The translations under genes were made by a program, and so were the position numbers. Source: Sphingomonas sp. Root241 (GTDB lineage: Bacteria; Pseudomonadota; Alphaproteobacteria; Sphingomonadales; Sphingomonadaceae). Taken from it: DNA of 64,000 nucleotides. Positions 16,784 through 28,165 of the stretch are shown here, one piece after another. Below the pieces are notes generated by a model, which was not told where the DNA came from, ran no database searches, and was given only the letters and a program-made list of their open reading frames with translations. Position 1 is the stretch's first letter, and each line of letters begins with the position of its first letter. The stretch spans positions 120,187 through 184,186 of the forward strand of contig NZ_LMIV01000001.1 in assembly GCF_001428865.1 (NCBI RefSeq), read 5' to 3'.

Positions 16784-17649
16784 CGGCTCCAGCGCGCGAA
16801 GATCGCGGTGGGCAGCATCAGGCCGCGGGCTTCCTCGCGCACCGTCAGCTCACCGGCCTCGACCTTGCCGCCGAGATCGCCGAATGACTGCCGGACCAGT
16901 TCGCCGATCGCGAGCGCGGACATGCGTACTGCGTAGACGGTGAGGAACAGGAAGCGCGAATCGGCGTCGAGCAGTTTCCGCGTATCGGCGATCAGGCCCG
17001 GAAGGCCCTCCTCGAGCTTCCATACCTCGCCATTGGGGCCGCGGCCCCATTTGGGGGGATCGAGGATGATCCCGTCATAGCGGCGCCCGCGACGCACTTC
17101 GCGCGCCACGAACTTGCCGGCATCGTCGATCATCCAGCGTATCGGCAGATCCTCCATCCCCGACAGCGCGGCATTCGCCTTGCCCTCCCCGACCGATTTC
17201 TTCGAGGCGTCGACATGCGTCATCCGCGCGCCCTTGGCGGCCAGCGCCAGCGTGCCGACCCCGGTATAGCCGAACAGGTTCATGCACTCGGCTTCGGGTT
17301 TGTCGGCGATTCTGGAACGCATCCACGACCAGACCGGCGCCATGTCCGGAAAGAAGCCGAGATGGCGGAAGGGCGTGGTCTGGGCCGTGAAATGCGCCTC
17401 GTGCCAGGCGAGCGGCCAGCCCTCGCGCGGGACCGGCTTCTGGAACACCCAGCGGCCGCCGCCTTCCTCATCCGATCCGGGCAGGAATTCGCCATGCGCG
17501 TCCCAATCGGCGGAGGCGGGCGCCCACAGCGCCTGCGGCTCGGGGCGGATGAAGCGGTATTGGCCGTAGCGCTCGAGCTTGCGGCCATGGCCGCTGTCGA
17601 TCAGCCCGTAATCGGTCCAGGGCTCGCCGGTGAGAGTGATGAGGTCCAT
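16780..17649 (-). CDS. Class I SAM-dependent rRNA methyltransferase (RlmI-like)
   Basis: A 289-residue Rossmann-fold methyltransferase resembling the catalytic half of 23S rRNA (cytosine-C5) methyltransferases. The SAM-binding motif is NLFGYTGVGTLALAAKGA, followed by an acidic VDASKKS, and the catalytic-loop motif IILDPPKWGRGPNG. There is no PUA domain, unlike full-length RlmI of about 396 residues; many alphaproteobacterial homologues are of this short kind. Substrate base not assignable from sequence. Start ATG 17649. A type B palindrome lies between its start and thrC. Confidence 0.85.
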   Translation of the reverse strand: MDLITLTGEPWTDYGLIDSGHGRKLERYGQYRFIRPEPQALWAPASADWDAHGEFLPGSDEEGGGRWVFQKPVPREGWPLAWHEAHFTAQTTPFRHLGFFPDMAPVWSWMRSRIADKPEAECMNLFGYTGVGTLALAAKGARMTHVDASKKSVGEGKANAALSGMEDLPIRWMIDDAGKFVAREVRRGRRYDGIILDPPKWGRGPNGEVWKLEEGLPGLIADTRKLLDADSRFLFLTVYAVRMSALAIGELVRQSFGDLGGKVEAGELTVREEARGLMLPTAIFARWSR

Positions 17650-17678
17650 GGGCCTCCCTTAGAGCGCCGCACCTTATT

Positions 17679-17759
17679 CGTCATCCCGGCGAAAGCCGGG
17701 ACCTCAGGCCTCGGGACGTTCGCTTGCCGCACGAGATCCCGGCTTTCGCCGGGATGACG
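17679..17759. repeat. GTCATCCCGGC palindromic repeat, type B
   Basis: The arms CGTCATCCCGGCGAAAGCC (from 17679) and the perfect reverse complement ending at 17759 flank about 36 unpaired bases. It ends one base before the thrC stop codon at 17761 and may double as a transcription stop for that gene. Confidence 0.9.
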
Positions 17760-17760
17760 G

Positions 17761-19149
17761 TCAGGTCTTCGGCGTCGCGCGCTCGGCGATATAGGCGGTC
17801 ACTGCCTCGAACGTGGCGGGAAGCACGTCGTAGCGCTCCTGCCGCTCGTGGAGATCGCCGACCCGCGCCGGGACCGGGGGGCGCAGCCCGGTCGCGCGCT
17901 CGACGGCTTCGGCGAACTTCGCGGGGTGCGCGGTAGCTAGCGTCACTACGGGCACCTCGGCCGGCAAGTCGGCGCGGCGCGCGGCGGCGAGGCCGATCGC
18001 GCTGTGCGGATCGAGCACTTCGCCGGCCTCTGCATGCGCCCAGCGCATCGCCTCGTTCATGGCACTCGAGTCGATCCGGTCGCTGGCGAACAGCGACGCA
18101 GCGCCTTCGCGCTGCGCATTGGTGAGCCGCATCGCGCGCTCGGCCTCGAACCCGCGCATCTGATCGGCGATCGGACCGCCGGCGAGATCGGACAGCAGCC
18201 GCTCGAAGTTCGAGCTGACCTGGATGTCCATCGACGGGGCGGCGGTGGGGGTCACGGTGCCGGTCGAATAGTCGCCCGACGAAAGCGCGCGGTGGAGGAT
18301 GTCGTTGACGTTGGTCGCGACGATCAGCTTCGCGACCGGCAGGCCCATCTTCGCCGCGACATAGCCGGCGAACACGTCGCCGAAATTGCCGGTGGGCACC
18401 GCGAAGGCGATCGGCTTGTCGGGCGCGCCCAGGCGGACCGCGGCGTAGAAATAATAGACCACCTGCGCCATCAGCCGCGCCCAGTTGATCGAATTGACTG
18501 CGGTCACCTGGAAGCGGCCGGCGAAGTCCGCGTCGTTGAACATCGCCTTCACCAGCGCCTGGGCGTCGTCGAAGCTGCCTTCGATCGCGATATTGTGGAC
18601 GTTGGGGGCGAGAACCGTCGTCATCTGGCGGCGCTGTACTTCGGAGACGCGGCCCTTGGGGTGGAGCATGAAGATGTCGATGCCCGCGCGCCCGGCGACC
18701 GCGTCAATCGCGGCGCTGCCGGTATCGCCCGAAGTCGCGCCGACGATGGTGAGGTGATCGGTGCCCGCGAGGAATTTCTCGAACAGCAGCCCGAGCAGCT
18801 GGAGCGCCACGTCCTTGAAGGCGAGGGTGGGGCCGTGGAACAGCTCGAGAAGCCAATGCTGGTGGTCGAGCTGGACGAGCGGGGTCACTGCGGCATGCGA
18901 GAAGCGGCCATAGGCCTGGGTGCAGAGCGCGCGCAGCTCGTCTTCGGACAAATCCGGGCCGACGAAGGGCAGCATCACCCGCACCGCGGTCTCGACATAA
19001 GACAGGCCGGCAAGCTCGGCGATCTCGTCGCGGGTCAGGCTCGGCCAGGTTTCGGGGACGTAGAGCCCGCCGTCGCTGGCGAGGCCGGCGAGCGTGACGT
19101 CGCGAAAGCCGAGCAAGGGCGCGGCGCCTCGGGTGCTTTGATAGCGCAT
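17761..19149 (-). CDS. thrC: Threonine synthase
   Basis: A 462-residue PLP enzyme that converts O-phospho-homoserine and water to threonine and phosphate. The PLP lysine is Lys112 in HGPTLAFKDVALQ; the phosphate-binding loop is GATSGDTGSAAIDA; the product-side motif is AVPTGNFGDVFAGY. Length and N-terminus (MRYQSTRGAAPLLGFRDV) are standard for the fungal/proteobacterial class. It is downstream of surf1 on the same strand, 142 bp away with a type B palindrome in between; palindromes border both ends of the gene. Confidence 0.97.
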   Translation of the reverse strand: MRYQSTRGAAPLLGFRDVTLAGLASDGGLYVPETWPSLTRDEIAELAGLSYVETAVRVMLPFVGPDLSEDELRALCTQAYGRFSHAAVTPLVQLDHQHWLLELFHGPTLAFKDVALQLLGLLFEKFLAGTDHLTIVGATSGDTGSAAIDAVAGRAGIDIFMLHPKGRVSEVQRRQMTTVLAPNVHNIAIEGSFDDAQALVKAMFNDADFAGRFQVTAVNSINWARLMAQVVYYFYAAVRLGAPDKPIAFAVPTGNFGDVFAGYVAAKMGLPVAKLIVATNVNDILHRALSSGDYSTGTVTPTAAPSMDIQVSSNFERLLSDLAGGPIADQMRGFEAERAMRLTNAQREGAASLFASDRIDSSAMNEAMRWAHAEAGEVLDPHSAIGLAAARRADLPAEVPVVTLATAHPAKFAEAVERATGLRPPVPARVGDLHERQERYDVLPATFEAVTAYIAERATPKT

Positions 19150-19208
19150 GGGCGCGGGGTTAGCGGTGCGGGCGCTGGCTCACAAGATAGGCAATGTTTA
19201 CTCGTGTT

Positions 19209-19290
19209 CGTCACCCCGGCGAAGGCCGGGGCCCAGAGTTTCAGGCGATGGCCTCTCTGGCTCTGGGCCCCGGCCTTCGCCGGGGTGACG
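19209..19290. repeat. GTCACCCCGGC palindromic repeat, type B
   Basis: A perfect 30-bp inverted repeat: CGTCACCCCGGCGAAGGCCG (start of the left arm, 19209) with its complement ending at 19290. It ends one base before the surf1 stop codon (19292), the same placement as the copy beside thrC. Confidence 0.92.
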
Positions 19291-19291
19291 G

Positions 19292-19915
19292 CTATTGTGG
19301 TGGAGGGCCCTTCCGCCCGCGCCAGCGCAGCGCGAGGACGTAGATCACCGTCGCCACCAGCGCGAACAGGAACCATTGGACGCCGTAAGCGAGATGGTTG
19401 TTCGGCACCGATGACAGGTCCGGCGTGCCGTTGGGGGCGAGGCTCGGGGCTGGGGTGTCCGCGACCAGCAGCAGCCCTTTGGGCGTGCGATCGAACAGTG
19501 CGCCGAGCATCGAGCGGCCGTCGGGCGCGTGGCTGATCGTGCCGCGGACCTCGCCGCCCTTCCAGACGGGCTTTGCCATCGGATCGCGCGTGGTGCCGAG
19601 CTGGACGAGCATGCCGGGCCCTTCGCCGCCGCCGGTGCGGCATTCGACGATGAAGCGGAAGCCGGCATTGCCCGCGCCGGTCAGCTTGCCCGACACGGGC
19701 TCGACGCAAAAACCGTGCGCCCGGCGGAACAGCAATTTGTCGTCGGGGAGGCGTGGAAAGGCGATCTCGGGCAGCGCCGGATTGGCGGCAAGCTGGGCGA
19801 GCGCGGCCTCCTTCTGCGGCTTGCGGATCAGGAGCTGCCACAAGCCCAGGCCGATCATCGCCGCTACCGCCAGCGCGACGATCGCCGTGGGGATCAGGGG
19901 AATGCGCCGGGTCAT
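19292..19915 (-). CDS. SURF1 family cytochrome oxidase assembly protein
   Basis: A 207-residue inner-membrane protein that supports heme a insertion into cytochrome oxidase subunit I. It has an N-terminal membrane segment (about 11-30, ending GLGLWQLLIRKPQKE, the SURF1 WQ..R-K signature), a soluble loop, and a C-terminal membrane segment at about 178-197 (NNHLAYGVQWFLFALV, typical for the family). The start overlaps the DUF983 gene by ATGA (19912-19915). It is the last gene of the oxidase cluster. Confidence 0.93.
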   Translation of the reverse strand: MTRRIPLIPTAIVALAVAAMIGLGLWQLLIRKPQKEAALAQLAANPALPEIAFPRLPDDKLLFRRAHGFCVEPVSGKLTGAGNAGFRFIVECRTGGGEGPGMLVQLGTTRDPMAKPVWKGGEVRGTISHAPDGRSMLGALFDRTPKGLLLVADTPAPSLAPNGTPDLSSVPNNHLAYGVQWFLFALVATVIYVLALRWRGRKGPPPQ

Positions 19916-20277
19916 GGGTCCTTCGCGATCCGGCCCTCGCCGGCGCGGTTGCGATATTCGAGCGCGAGCAGCCAGCCCTTGCCGATGCGCAGGAACCCCA
20001 CCGTGAGCGCCGCCGTCAGCGGCACCCAGAGCAGGATGTGGATCAGCAGGCCCGGCTCGAACGTGAACTCGACCCAGAGTGCCAATGCAGTGATCAGCGC
20101 GCCGATGCCGAGCGTCAGGAACACCACCGGCCCGTCGCCGACATTGAACTGGCGGAAATCGAGCCCGCAGCCCGAGCAGCGATCGGCGAAGGCGACGAAG
20201 TTGCGGAACAAGGTCTTGGCGCCGCAGCGCGGACAGCAGCCATGGAGCCCCGAATCGAAAGCGGGACGCTCGCTCAC
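19912..20277 (-). CDS. DUF983 membrane protein with zinc ribbon
   Basis: A 121-residue protein with an N-terminal zinc ribbon (Cys15, Cys18, Cys34 and Cys37 in CPRCG...CSGCG) and two membrane helices (about 50-70 and 78-98). DUF983 genes sit next to surf1 and ctaE in many alphaproteobacteria, and a role in oxidase assembly is inferred from that. The start is GTG 20277, overlapping the stop of the DUF3291 gene (GTGA), and its own stop overlaps the surf1 start (ATGA). Confidence 0.88.
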   Translation of the reverse strand: MSERPAFDSGLHGCCPRCGAKTLFRNFVAFADRCSGCGLDFRQFNVGDGPVVFLTLGIGALITALALWVEFTFEPGLLIHILLWVPLTAALTVGFLRIGKGWLLALEYRNRAGEGRIAKDP

Positions 20278-20777
20278 GCCGTGCCGACGCACCATGGATC
20301 GGGCTGCATGTCGGTGGGCAGGCCGGCCTCGCCCGGCGCCGGGAAGCGGGCCTTGAACGTGAAGGCCTGCGCGCTCGGCCCGAAGCGATCGAGCAGCCAC
20401 AGCCTGGAGAGGCCCTCGGCCACGGTGGGAATATGCCCCGCCTCGATCCACCACAATGCCTGATAGGCGCCGTCGAAAGGCGCGAACCACTGGCGGCGCT
20501 GCGCCATCACCGGCGTGTGCGCGCTGCGATAGACGAAGGCGAACAGCGCGTCGGCGTCCTCCCACACGCTCATATTGGGGATGAGCAGCGGGTCCGGCGT
20601 CGCCTGGATATCGGTGGCGTTGTTGCCTTCGCCCTTCAATCGCCAGACGAAGCCCGGGCTCGCCTCGGCGAGCGCATTGACGCGGTCGAGCGCGGCGAAG
20701 AAGCCGGCGACCTGCGGGTCATCGGCCGGCGCCACCAGCCGGCCGATATTGATCTGCGCGAGATGCCAGCGGCGCAT
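20274..20777 (-). CDS. DUF3291 domain-containing protein
   Basis: A 167-residue cytosolic protein of the DUF3291 family (dimeric alpha/beta-barrel-like fold; function unknown). Recognisable blocks: HLAQINIGRL at the start, DRVNALAEASPGFVWRL, MSVWEDADALFAFVYRS and WWIEAGHIPTVAEGLSRL. It lies between ctaE and the DUF983 gene with short or overlapping junctions, so it is probably cotranscribed with the oxidase cluster, which is not its usual setting as far as I know. Confidence 0.85.
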   Translation of the reverse strand: MRRWHLAQINIGRLVAPADDPQVAGFFAALDRVNALAEASPGFVWRLKGEGNNATDIQATPDPLLIPNMSVWEDADALFAFVYRSAHTPVMAQRRQWFAPFDGAYQALWWIEAGHIPTVAEGLSRLWLLDRFGPSAQAFTFKARFPAPGEAGLPTDMQPDPWCVGTA

Positions 20778-20786
20778 GTCCGCTTG

Positions 20787-21671
20787 TCAGCCCCCGTGGA
20801 CGGGTGCGCCCCAGCCGCCCCAGACATAGATCGAGGCGAAGAGGAACAGCCACACCACGTCGACGAAGTGCCAGTACCAGGCGGCGGCCTCGAAGCCGAA
20901 ATGCTGCCGCGGGGTGAAGTGGCCCTTGTAGACGCGCACGAGGTTCACGGTCAGGAAGATCGTGCCGACAAGCACGTGGAAGCCGTGGAAGCCGGTCGCC
21001 ATGAAGAAGGCGCCGCCATAGCTCGATCCGCCCTCGCTCGCGCCCTTGAAGGGGAACGGCGCGTGGACATACTCATATGCCTGCACGCAGCTGAAGATCA
21101 GGCCGAGGATGATCGTCAGCCACAGGCCCTTCTTGACGCCGTCATTCTCGCCGACGCCGAGCAGGCCCCACAGGCCCTTCAGTTCGCCGCCGCGCTGATT
21201 GTGGAGCAATGCGTGGTGCGCCCAGGTGACGGTGCAGCCCGAGCAGAGCAGGATCAGCGTGTTGAGCAGCGGGAATTCCCACGCATTCAGCACTTCCATG
21301 CCCTTGGGCGGCCACTGCCCGCCGACCGCCTCGACCGTCGAGGGGAAGAGCGCGAAATCGAACCAGGCCCAGAACCAGCCGACGAAGAACATCACTTCGG
21401 AGGCGATGAACAGGATCATGCCGTAGCGCAGGTGAAGCTGGACGATCGGCGTGTGATCGCCCTGATGCGCTTCCTTGATCACGTCCGACCACCAGCCGAA
21501 GAAGGTGATCAGGATGCCCGCGACGCCGGCGAAGAACACGAGGTTCGCGCTCGGCATGCTGTGCATCCACATGATGCCGCCCGATGCGAGCACCAGCGCC
21601 GCCATCGCGCCGAAGAGCGGCCAGATGCTGGGCGGAAGGATGTGGTATTGATGGTTCTTGGCACCGGCCAT
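20787..21671 (-). CDS. ctaE: Cytochrome c oxidase subunit III
   Basis: A 294-residue membrane subunit of the aa3-type oxidase. Seven helices are discernible. The N-terminus NHQYHILPPSIWP is the standard alphaproteobacterial form, and landmarks include the EVMFFVGWFWAWFDFALFP segment, QAYEYVHAPFPF and GFHGFHVLVGTIFL, then the WYWHFVDVVWLFLF C-terminal block. It lies downstream of ctaG, with a 33-bp gap, and upstream of the DUF3291 gene. Start ATG 21671 (MAGAKNHQ). Confidence 0.98.
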   Translation of the reverse strand: MAGAKNHQYHILPPSIWPLFGAMAALVLASGGIMWMHSMPSANLVFFAGVAGILITFFGWWSDVIKEAHQGDHTPIVQLHLRYGMILFIASEVMFFVGWFWAWFDFALFPSTVEAVGGQWPPKGMEVLNAWEFPLLNTLILLCSGCTVTWAHHALLHNQRGGELKGLWGLLGVGENDGVKKGLWLTIILGLIFSCVQAYEYVHAPFPFKGASEGGSSYGGAFFMATGFHGFHVLVGTIFLTVNLVRVYKGHFTPRQHFGFEAAAWYWHFVDVVWLFLFASIYVWGGWGAPVHGG

Positions 21672-21704
21672 CGGCTCGTCCCTGTTCCTTGGTTTGCGGC
21701 GTCT

Positions 21705-22238
21705 CTAGCTTGCGGCTTTACCGGAATCCACCGGGTAAAATGTATAGGAGAGCGTGATCTCCTGAATGTCCTTCGCGTCGGGATCGTTCTGGATCGCCGG
21801 ATCGACGTAGAAGATCACCGGCATGCGGACTTCCTCACCCGGCTGGAGCGTCTGCTGGGTGAAGCAGAAGCACTGGATCTTGGTGAAATATTTGCCCGCC
21901 GCGGCGGGGGTGACGTTGAAGGTCGCGGTGCCGGTCACGGGCTTGTCCGAAAGGTTCTTCGCCTTGAAGAACGCCATGTCGCGGCCGCCGATGTCGATCG
22001 TGTCGGCGCGGCGTTCCGGCTCGAACGTCCACGGCAATTTGCTGCTGACGTTGCTGTCGAACGCCACGGTCACTTTCTGGCCGGTGGTGCCCGGTGCGCG
22101 CAGGCCACGCTGGGTGGTGCCGTTGAGCCCGGTCACTTCGCAGAACATCCGGTAGAGCGGGACGCTCGCGAAGCCGACCCCGGTCATCGTGCAGACGCCG
22201 AGCCCGGCGAGCAACGCAGTGCGCAGGTTGCGGGTCAC
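21705..22238 (-). CDS. ctaG: Cytochrome c oxidase assembly protein CtaG/Cox11
   Basis: A 177-residue copper chaperone anchored in the inner membrane (N-terminal helix about 4-25) that delivers copper to CuB of subunit I. The copper-binding motif CFCFTQQ is present, along with MFCEVTGLNGTTQRG and VIFYVDPAIQNDPD. The start is GTG 22238, which overlaps the stop codon of the 46-residue gene upstream (GTGA, 22235-22238); ATG codons nearby are out of frame. It is a standard member of the ctaB-ctaG-ctaE run. Confidence 0.95.
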   Translation of the reverse strand: MTRNLRTALLAGLGVCTMTGVGFASVPLYRMFCEVTGLNGTTQRGLRAPGTTGQKVTVAFDSNVSSKLPWTFEPERRADTIDIGGRDMAFFKAKNLSDKPVTGTATFNVTPAAAGKYFTKIQCFCFTQQTLQPGEEVRMPVIFYVDPAIQNDPDAKDIQEITLSYTFYPVDSGKAAS

Positions 22239-22375
22239 GGGCCATAGCCTTGCGTGATCTTCACGATCGAGATCGCGAAGACGAGGACGACGAACACCGC
22301 GAGCAGCACGCCCATGATCCGCGCGCGCGAGCGCTGGCGGGCGCGGATCAGGTTGGTCTGGTCGATATCGCTCAT
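22235..22375 (-). CDS. 46-residue membrane protein between ctaB and ctaG
   Basis: A short gene reading [20 protein letters not shown], followed by a single hydrophobic helix (about 21-41, [19 protein letters not shown]) and the tail TQGYGP. It overlaps the ctaB stop by ATGA (22372-22375) and the ctaG start by GTGA (22235-22238), which is strong evidence that it is translated. Small single-helix proteins at this exact position are frequent in alphaproteobacterial oxidase operons (the CoxF-like position); an assembly or subunit role is inferred only from context. Confidence 0.85.
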   Translation of the reverse strand: MSDIDQTNLIRARQRSRARIMGVLLAVFVVLVFAISIVKITQGYGP

Positions 22376-23274
22376 GCAAACCACCTATCGGCGACCAATG
22401 CGCCGAACATCAGGAAAAGATACAGAATCGAGTATTTGAACAGCCGCTTCTCGGGCGCCATCGTGTCGTCGGGCCCCGAGTTGCGGAAGGTCACCTGCGC
22501 GACGAGGCCGAGGAAGATCGCATTGAGCAGAACCGCCGACCAGCCATAGAGCGCGCCGGTGAGGCCCAGCGGCCAGGGCGCGATCGCCGCGGCGACCATC
22601 GGCAGCGTGTAGAGCCCGATCTGGGTGCGCGTGCTGCGCTCGCCCGCCACCACCGGCAGCATCGGCACGCCGGCATTGGCGTAATCGGTCTTCACGAACA
22701 AAGCGAGCGCCCAGAAATGCGGCGGGGTCCACAGGAAGATCAGCGCGAAGAGCAAAGCGGGGAGGAGGGCGACGTTCCCCGTCGCCGCGGCCCAGCCGAT
22801 CAGCGGCGGAAAGGCGCCCGCGGCGCCGCCGATGACGATGTTCTGCGGCGTCCGGCGCTTGAGCCAGATCGTGTAGACGAAGACGTAGAACAGGATCGAG
22901 ACGGCGAGGATCACCGTCGCGGCCAGGTTGATCGCGAAATACATCAGCACGAGGCTGAAACAGGCGAGGCCCACGCCGAAATGCAGCGCCGACTGGCGGT
23001 CCATCCGCCCGGCGGGCAGTGGCCGGCCCTTGGTACGCCGCATCTTGGCATCGAGATCGGCTTCGTACCATTGGTTGAGCGCGCCGGCCGCGCCTGCGCC
23101 CAATGCGATGCACAGGATCGCCGTGAAGCCGAGGATCGGGTGGATCGGCACGGGTGCCGCGAGCATCCCGCACAATCCGGTGAACACGACGAGCGTCATC
23201 ACCCGCGGCTTGGTGAGCGCAAGGAAATCGCGCCAGTCGGCGGGAAGGGCGATGGGGGCGGCGGTGGTGGTCAT
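22372..23274 (-). CDS. ctaB: Protoheme IX farnesyltransferase (heme O synthase)
   Basis: A 300-residue UbiA-family prenyltransferase that adds farnesyl to heme b, giving heme O, the precursor of heme a. Nine or so membrane helices; the first aspartate-rich motif region is [20 protein letters not shown] and the second loop region [17 protein letters not shown]. The N-terminus [20 protein letters not shown] is diagnostic. It is followed without gap by the small membrane protein and ctaG. A serine-hydrolase gene separates it from ctaD on the upstream side. Confidence 0.97.
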   Translation of the reverse strand: MTTTAAPIALPADWRDFLALTKPRVMTLVVFTGLCGMLAAPVPIHPILGFTAILCIALGAGAAGALNQWYEADLDAKMRRTKGRPLPAGRMDRQSALHFGVGLACFSLVLMYFAINLAATVILAVSILFYVFVYTIWLKRRTPQNIVIGGAAGAFPPLIGWAAATGNVALLPALLFALIFLWTPPHFWALALFVKTDYANAGVPMLPVVAGERSTRTQIGLYTLPMVAAAIAPWPLGLTGALYGWSAVLLNAIFLGLVAQVTFRNSGPDDTMAPEKRLFKYSILYLFLMFGALVADRWFA

Positions 23275-23325
23275 GACTCGCGAGGCGCTATAAGCCCCGG
23301 TTGCGCAAGGGGAAAGGCCCGCGAT

Positions 23326-24420
23326 CTAGGCGCCGGGCTTCGCCAGCATGACCTTCGCGATTCCCCGGGCGATTTCGCGCGGTTCGGCGCCGCCATTGTT
23401 GGTCAGCACGATGATCGCCAGCTTCGCCTCGGGATAGCGCGCATAATAGGAACGAAAGCCGGGCAGGCTGCCGCCATGGCCGATCTCGGCATGCCCCTCG
23501 ACCGATTCGAGCCGCCAGCCGAAACCATAAGGGGCGGTTTCACCGCTGGAGAGCTTCGCCGGAGTCCACATCGCCGCGCGCGGTGCGCCGCCGGTGAGGC
23601 CGCCTCGCGCCAGTACGGCTTCCCATTTGGCGAGATCGGCCGCTGTCGATGTGAAGGCGCCGCTCGGGCGAAGCGCCAGATAGGATTGCGCGTTCAGGAG
23701 GCGCCCCTCCTCCCAGGAATAGCCGCGCGCACGATGCGGGATCAGATCGGTCAGGCTGGTCGGCCGCGTCGCGTTCATGCCAAGCGGCCCAAAGACGCGC
23801 TCGGCGAAGAAGGCGGGCCAGGGCTTGCCCGAGGCGCGGCTGATCACTTCGGCGAGGATGAAATAGCCGAGATTGCTATATTCGAATCGCGTGCCGGTAG
23901 GGGCGTTCAGCGGCACGCCATAGGCTGAGCGGATGATATCGATGTCGCTCTGTATCTTGCCGCCATCGAAGCCGGGCGCTTCGCGGATGAGCCCGGCGGT
24001 ATGGCTGAGCAGATGGCGGATCGTGATCGCCGACCAGCTCGGCGGCGCATCGGGCAGATAAAGCGACACCGGCGCGTCGAGCGCGACCTTGCCGTCCTGG
24101 ACCAGCAGCAGGATCCCCTCGGCGAGGAATTGTTTGCTCAGCGAGCCGATGTTGAACGCGGTATCGGCGCGGACGGGCAGATCCTGCTCGAGATCGGCGA
24201 CGCCGAAGCCCGCCTGATGGATGATCTTGCCGTTACGCAGGATGGTGAGCGCGACGCCGGGGATGTGCTGTTTGCGCATCTCGTCGCGAACCACGCCATC
24301 GGCGGCAGTAAAGCCGGTCTCGCTGGCAGCGGCGGGAGCATCGCGTACCGCCGTTGCGCCGAGGGAGGGTGCGGCGATCGCGACCAGCGCGATGACCCGG
24401 CCGAGCAAGACGACGCGCAT
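23326..24420 (-). CDS. Serine hydrolase, beta-lactamase/class C family, exported
   Basis: A 364-residue penicillin-binding-protein-like hydrolase. Residues 1-22 look like a signal peptide. The active-site triad of the family is complete: SxxK in GSLSKQF, Tyr-Ser-Asn in EYSNLGY, and HGG in GHGGSLPG; the LLSHTAGL motif is also typical. The substrate could be a D-amino-acid peptide, an ester or a lactam. Its position inside the oxidase cluster, downstream of ctaD and its terminator and 51 bp upstream of ctaB, is odd; ctaD and ctaB are normally adjacent in related clusters. Start ATG 24420 behind GGGAGAA. Confidence 0.9.
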   Translation of the reverse strand: MRVVLLGRVIALVAIAAPSLGATAVRDAPAAASETGFTAADGVVRDEMRKQHIPGVALTILRNGKIIHQAGFGVADLEQDLPVRADTAFNIGSLSKQFLAEGILLLVQDGKVALDAPVSLYLPDAPPSWSAITIRHLLSHTAGLIREAPGFDGGKIQSDIDIIRSAYGVPLNAPTGTRFEYSNLGYFILAEVISRASGKPWPAFFAERVFGPLGMNATRPTSLTDLIPHRARGYSWEEGRLLNAQSYLALRPSGAFTSTAADLAKWEAVLARGGLTGGAPRAAMWTPAKLSSGETAPYGFGWRLESVEGHAEIGHGGSLPGFRSYYARYPEAKLAIIVLTNNGGAEPREIARGIAKVMLAKPGA

Positions 24421-24452
24421 TCTGCATTCTCCCGCAATGGAATCGCATCACG

Positions 24453-24481
24453 AGCGTATCGTGCGTCCTTGTGCCTTACAA
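24453..24481 (-). promoter_or_regulatory. Possible promoter of the serine hydrolase - ctaB group
   Basis: Read on the minus strand, TTGTAA (24476-24481) and TACGCT (24453-24458) are 17 bp apart, downstream of the ctaD terminator and 32 bp before the serine-hydrolase start. The -10 match is weak. If real, it would give ctaB-ctaG-ctaE a promoter separate from ctaCD. Confidence 0.3.
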
Positions 24482-24504
24482 GGGCAATACAGTCGCGGCC
24501 GCCC

Positions 24505-24537
24505 AAACGAAAACGCCCCGGAATTTCCTCCGGGGCG
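24505..24537 (-). terminator. Rho-independent terminator of ctaCD
   Basis: On the minus strand a 9-bp stem CGCCCCGGA/TCCGGGGCG (24529-24537 with 24514-24522) closes a 6-base loop and is followed by TTTTCGTTT. It begins 26 bp after the ctaD stop and therefore splits ctaCD from the downstream assembly genes. Confidence 0.85.
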
Positions 24538-24563
24538 CTTCGTCCTGCCTTTCGGCCGATGGT

Positions 24564-27402
<2,839 letters not shown>

Positions 27403-27473
27403 CTTGTATATTCACCCTGTTCGCGTGGCTGCGCCGTAGGCGAGAGAAAAAAGGAAAGGAACCGAGTCAGGGG

Positions 27474-27501
27474 CCTATACCCCGCTCGACCCCTTTCTCA
27501 A
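27474..27501 (-). promoter_or_regulatory. Likely promoter of ctaCD
   Basis: On the minus strand TTGAGA (27496-27501) and TATAGG (27474-27479) lie 16 bp apart, about 72 bp before the ctaC start. They fall in the divergent space between ctaC and pyrE. No further operator is obvious. Confidence 0.5.
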
Positions 27502-27580
27502 CCCTTTTTGCATGGCCGTTGCGGTGACGGGGTGCCCCCCTTAAGAGTTGCCGCCGCCTGGAGCTGAAGGAGTGCATGGT

Positions 27581-28165
27581 TTGACCCGAGACGAGATTCT
27601 GGAGGAGTTCCGCGCCGCGGACGCGCTGCTCGAGGGTCATTTCATCCTTTCCTCGGGGCTCAGAAGCTCGCGTTACCTCCAGTGCGCGCGGGTGCTGATG
27701 GATCCGAAGCGCGGGAGCCGGCTGGCCGAAGCACTCGCCGCGCAGATCCCCGCCGATCTTCGCGCGCAGATCACAGCGGTGGTGTCGCCTGCGATGGGCG
27801 GGGTCATCGCCGGGCACGAGATGGCGCGGTCGCTCGGCGTCGACGCGATGTTCGTCGAACGCCCCACCGGCACGTTCGAGCTGCGCCGTGGCTTTCGTCT
27901 CACGTCCGGCCAGAAAGTGCTGATGATGGAGGACGTCGTCACCACCGGCCTCTCGTCGCGCGAGGCGATCAGGGCGATCGAGGAGGCCGGCGGTCAGGTG
28001 ATCGCGATGGCGTCGCTGGTCGATCGCTCGGGCGGCAATGCAGTTTTCGACGTGCCGTTCTTCTCGCTGCTCCAGCTCGACGTCCCCACCTACGAACCCG
28101 ACGCGCTGCCGCCCGAGCTCGCCGCGATCCCGGCGGTCAAGCCCGGGAGCCGGGCGGCGGCATGA
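27581..28165 (+). CDS. pyrE: Orotate phosphoribosyltransferase
   Basis: A 194-residue pyrimidine-synthesis enzyme converting orotate and PRPP to OMP. The PRPP-binding motif is [11 protein letters not shown] (113-123), and the flexible loop is present near [16 protein letters not shown] start at TTG 27581, which has AAGGAG eight bases upstream; the in-frame GTG at 27572 overlaps that Shine-Dalgarno and is less likely. It opens a five-gene plus-strand run (pyrE-pdxJ-acpS-lepB-permease) with overlapping stop and start codons (ATGA to pdxJ). Confidence 0.95.
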   Translation: MTRDEILEEFRAADALLEGHFILSSGLRSSRYLQCARVLMDPKRGSRLAEALAAQIPADLRAQITAVVSPAMGGVIAGHEMARSLGVDAMFVERPTGTFELRRGFRLTSGQKVLMMEDVVTTGLSSREAIRAIEEAGGQVIAMASLVDRSGGNAVFDVPFFSLLQLDVPTYEPDALPPELAAIPAVKPGSRAAA

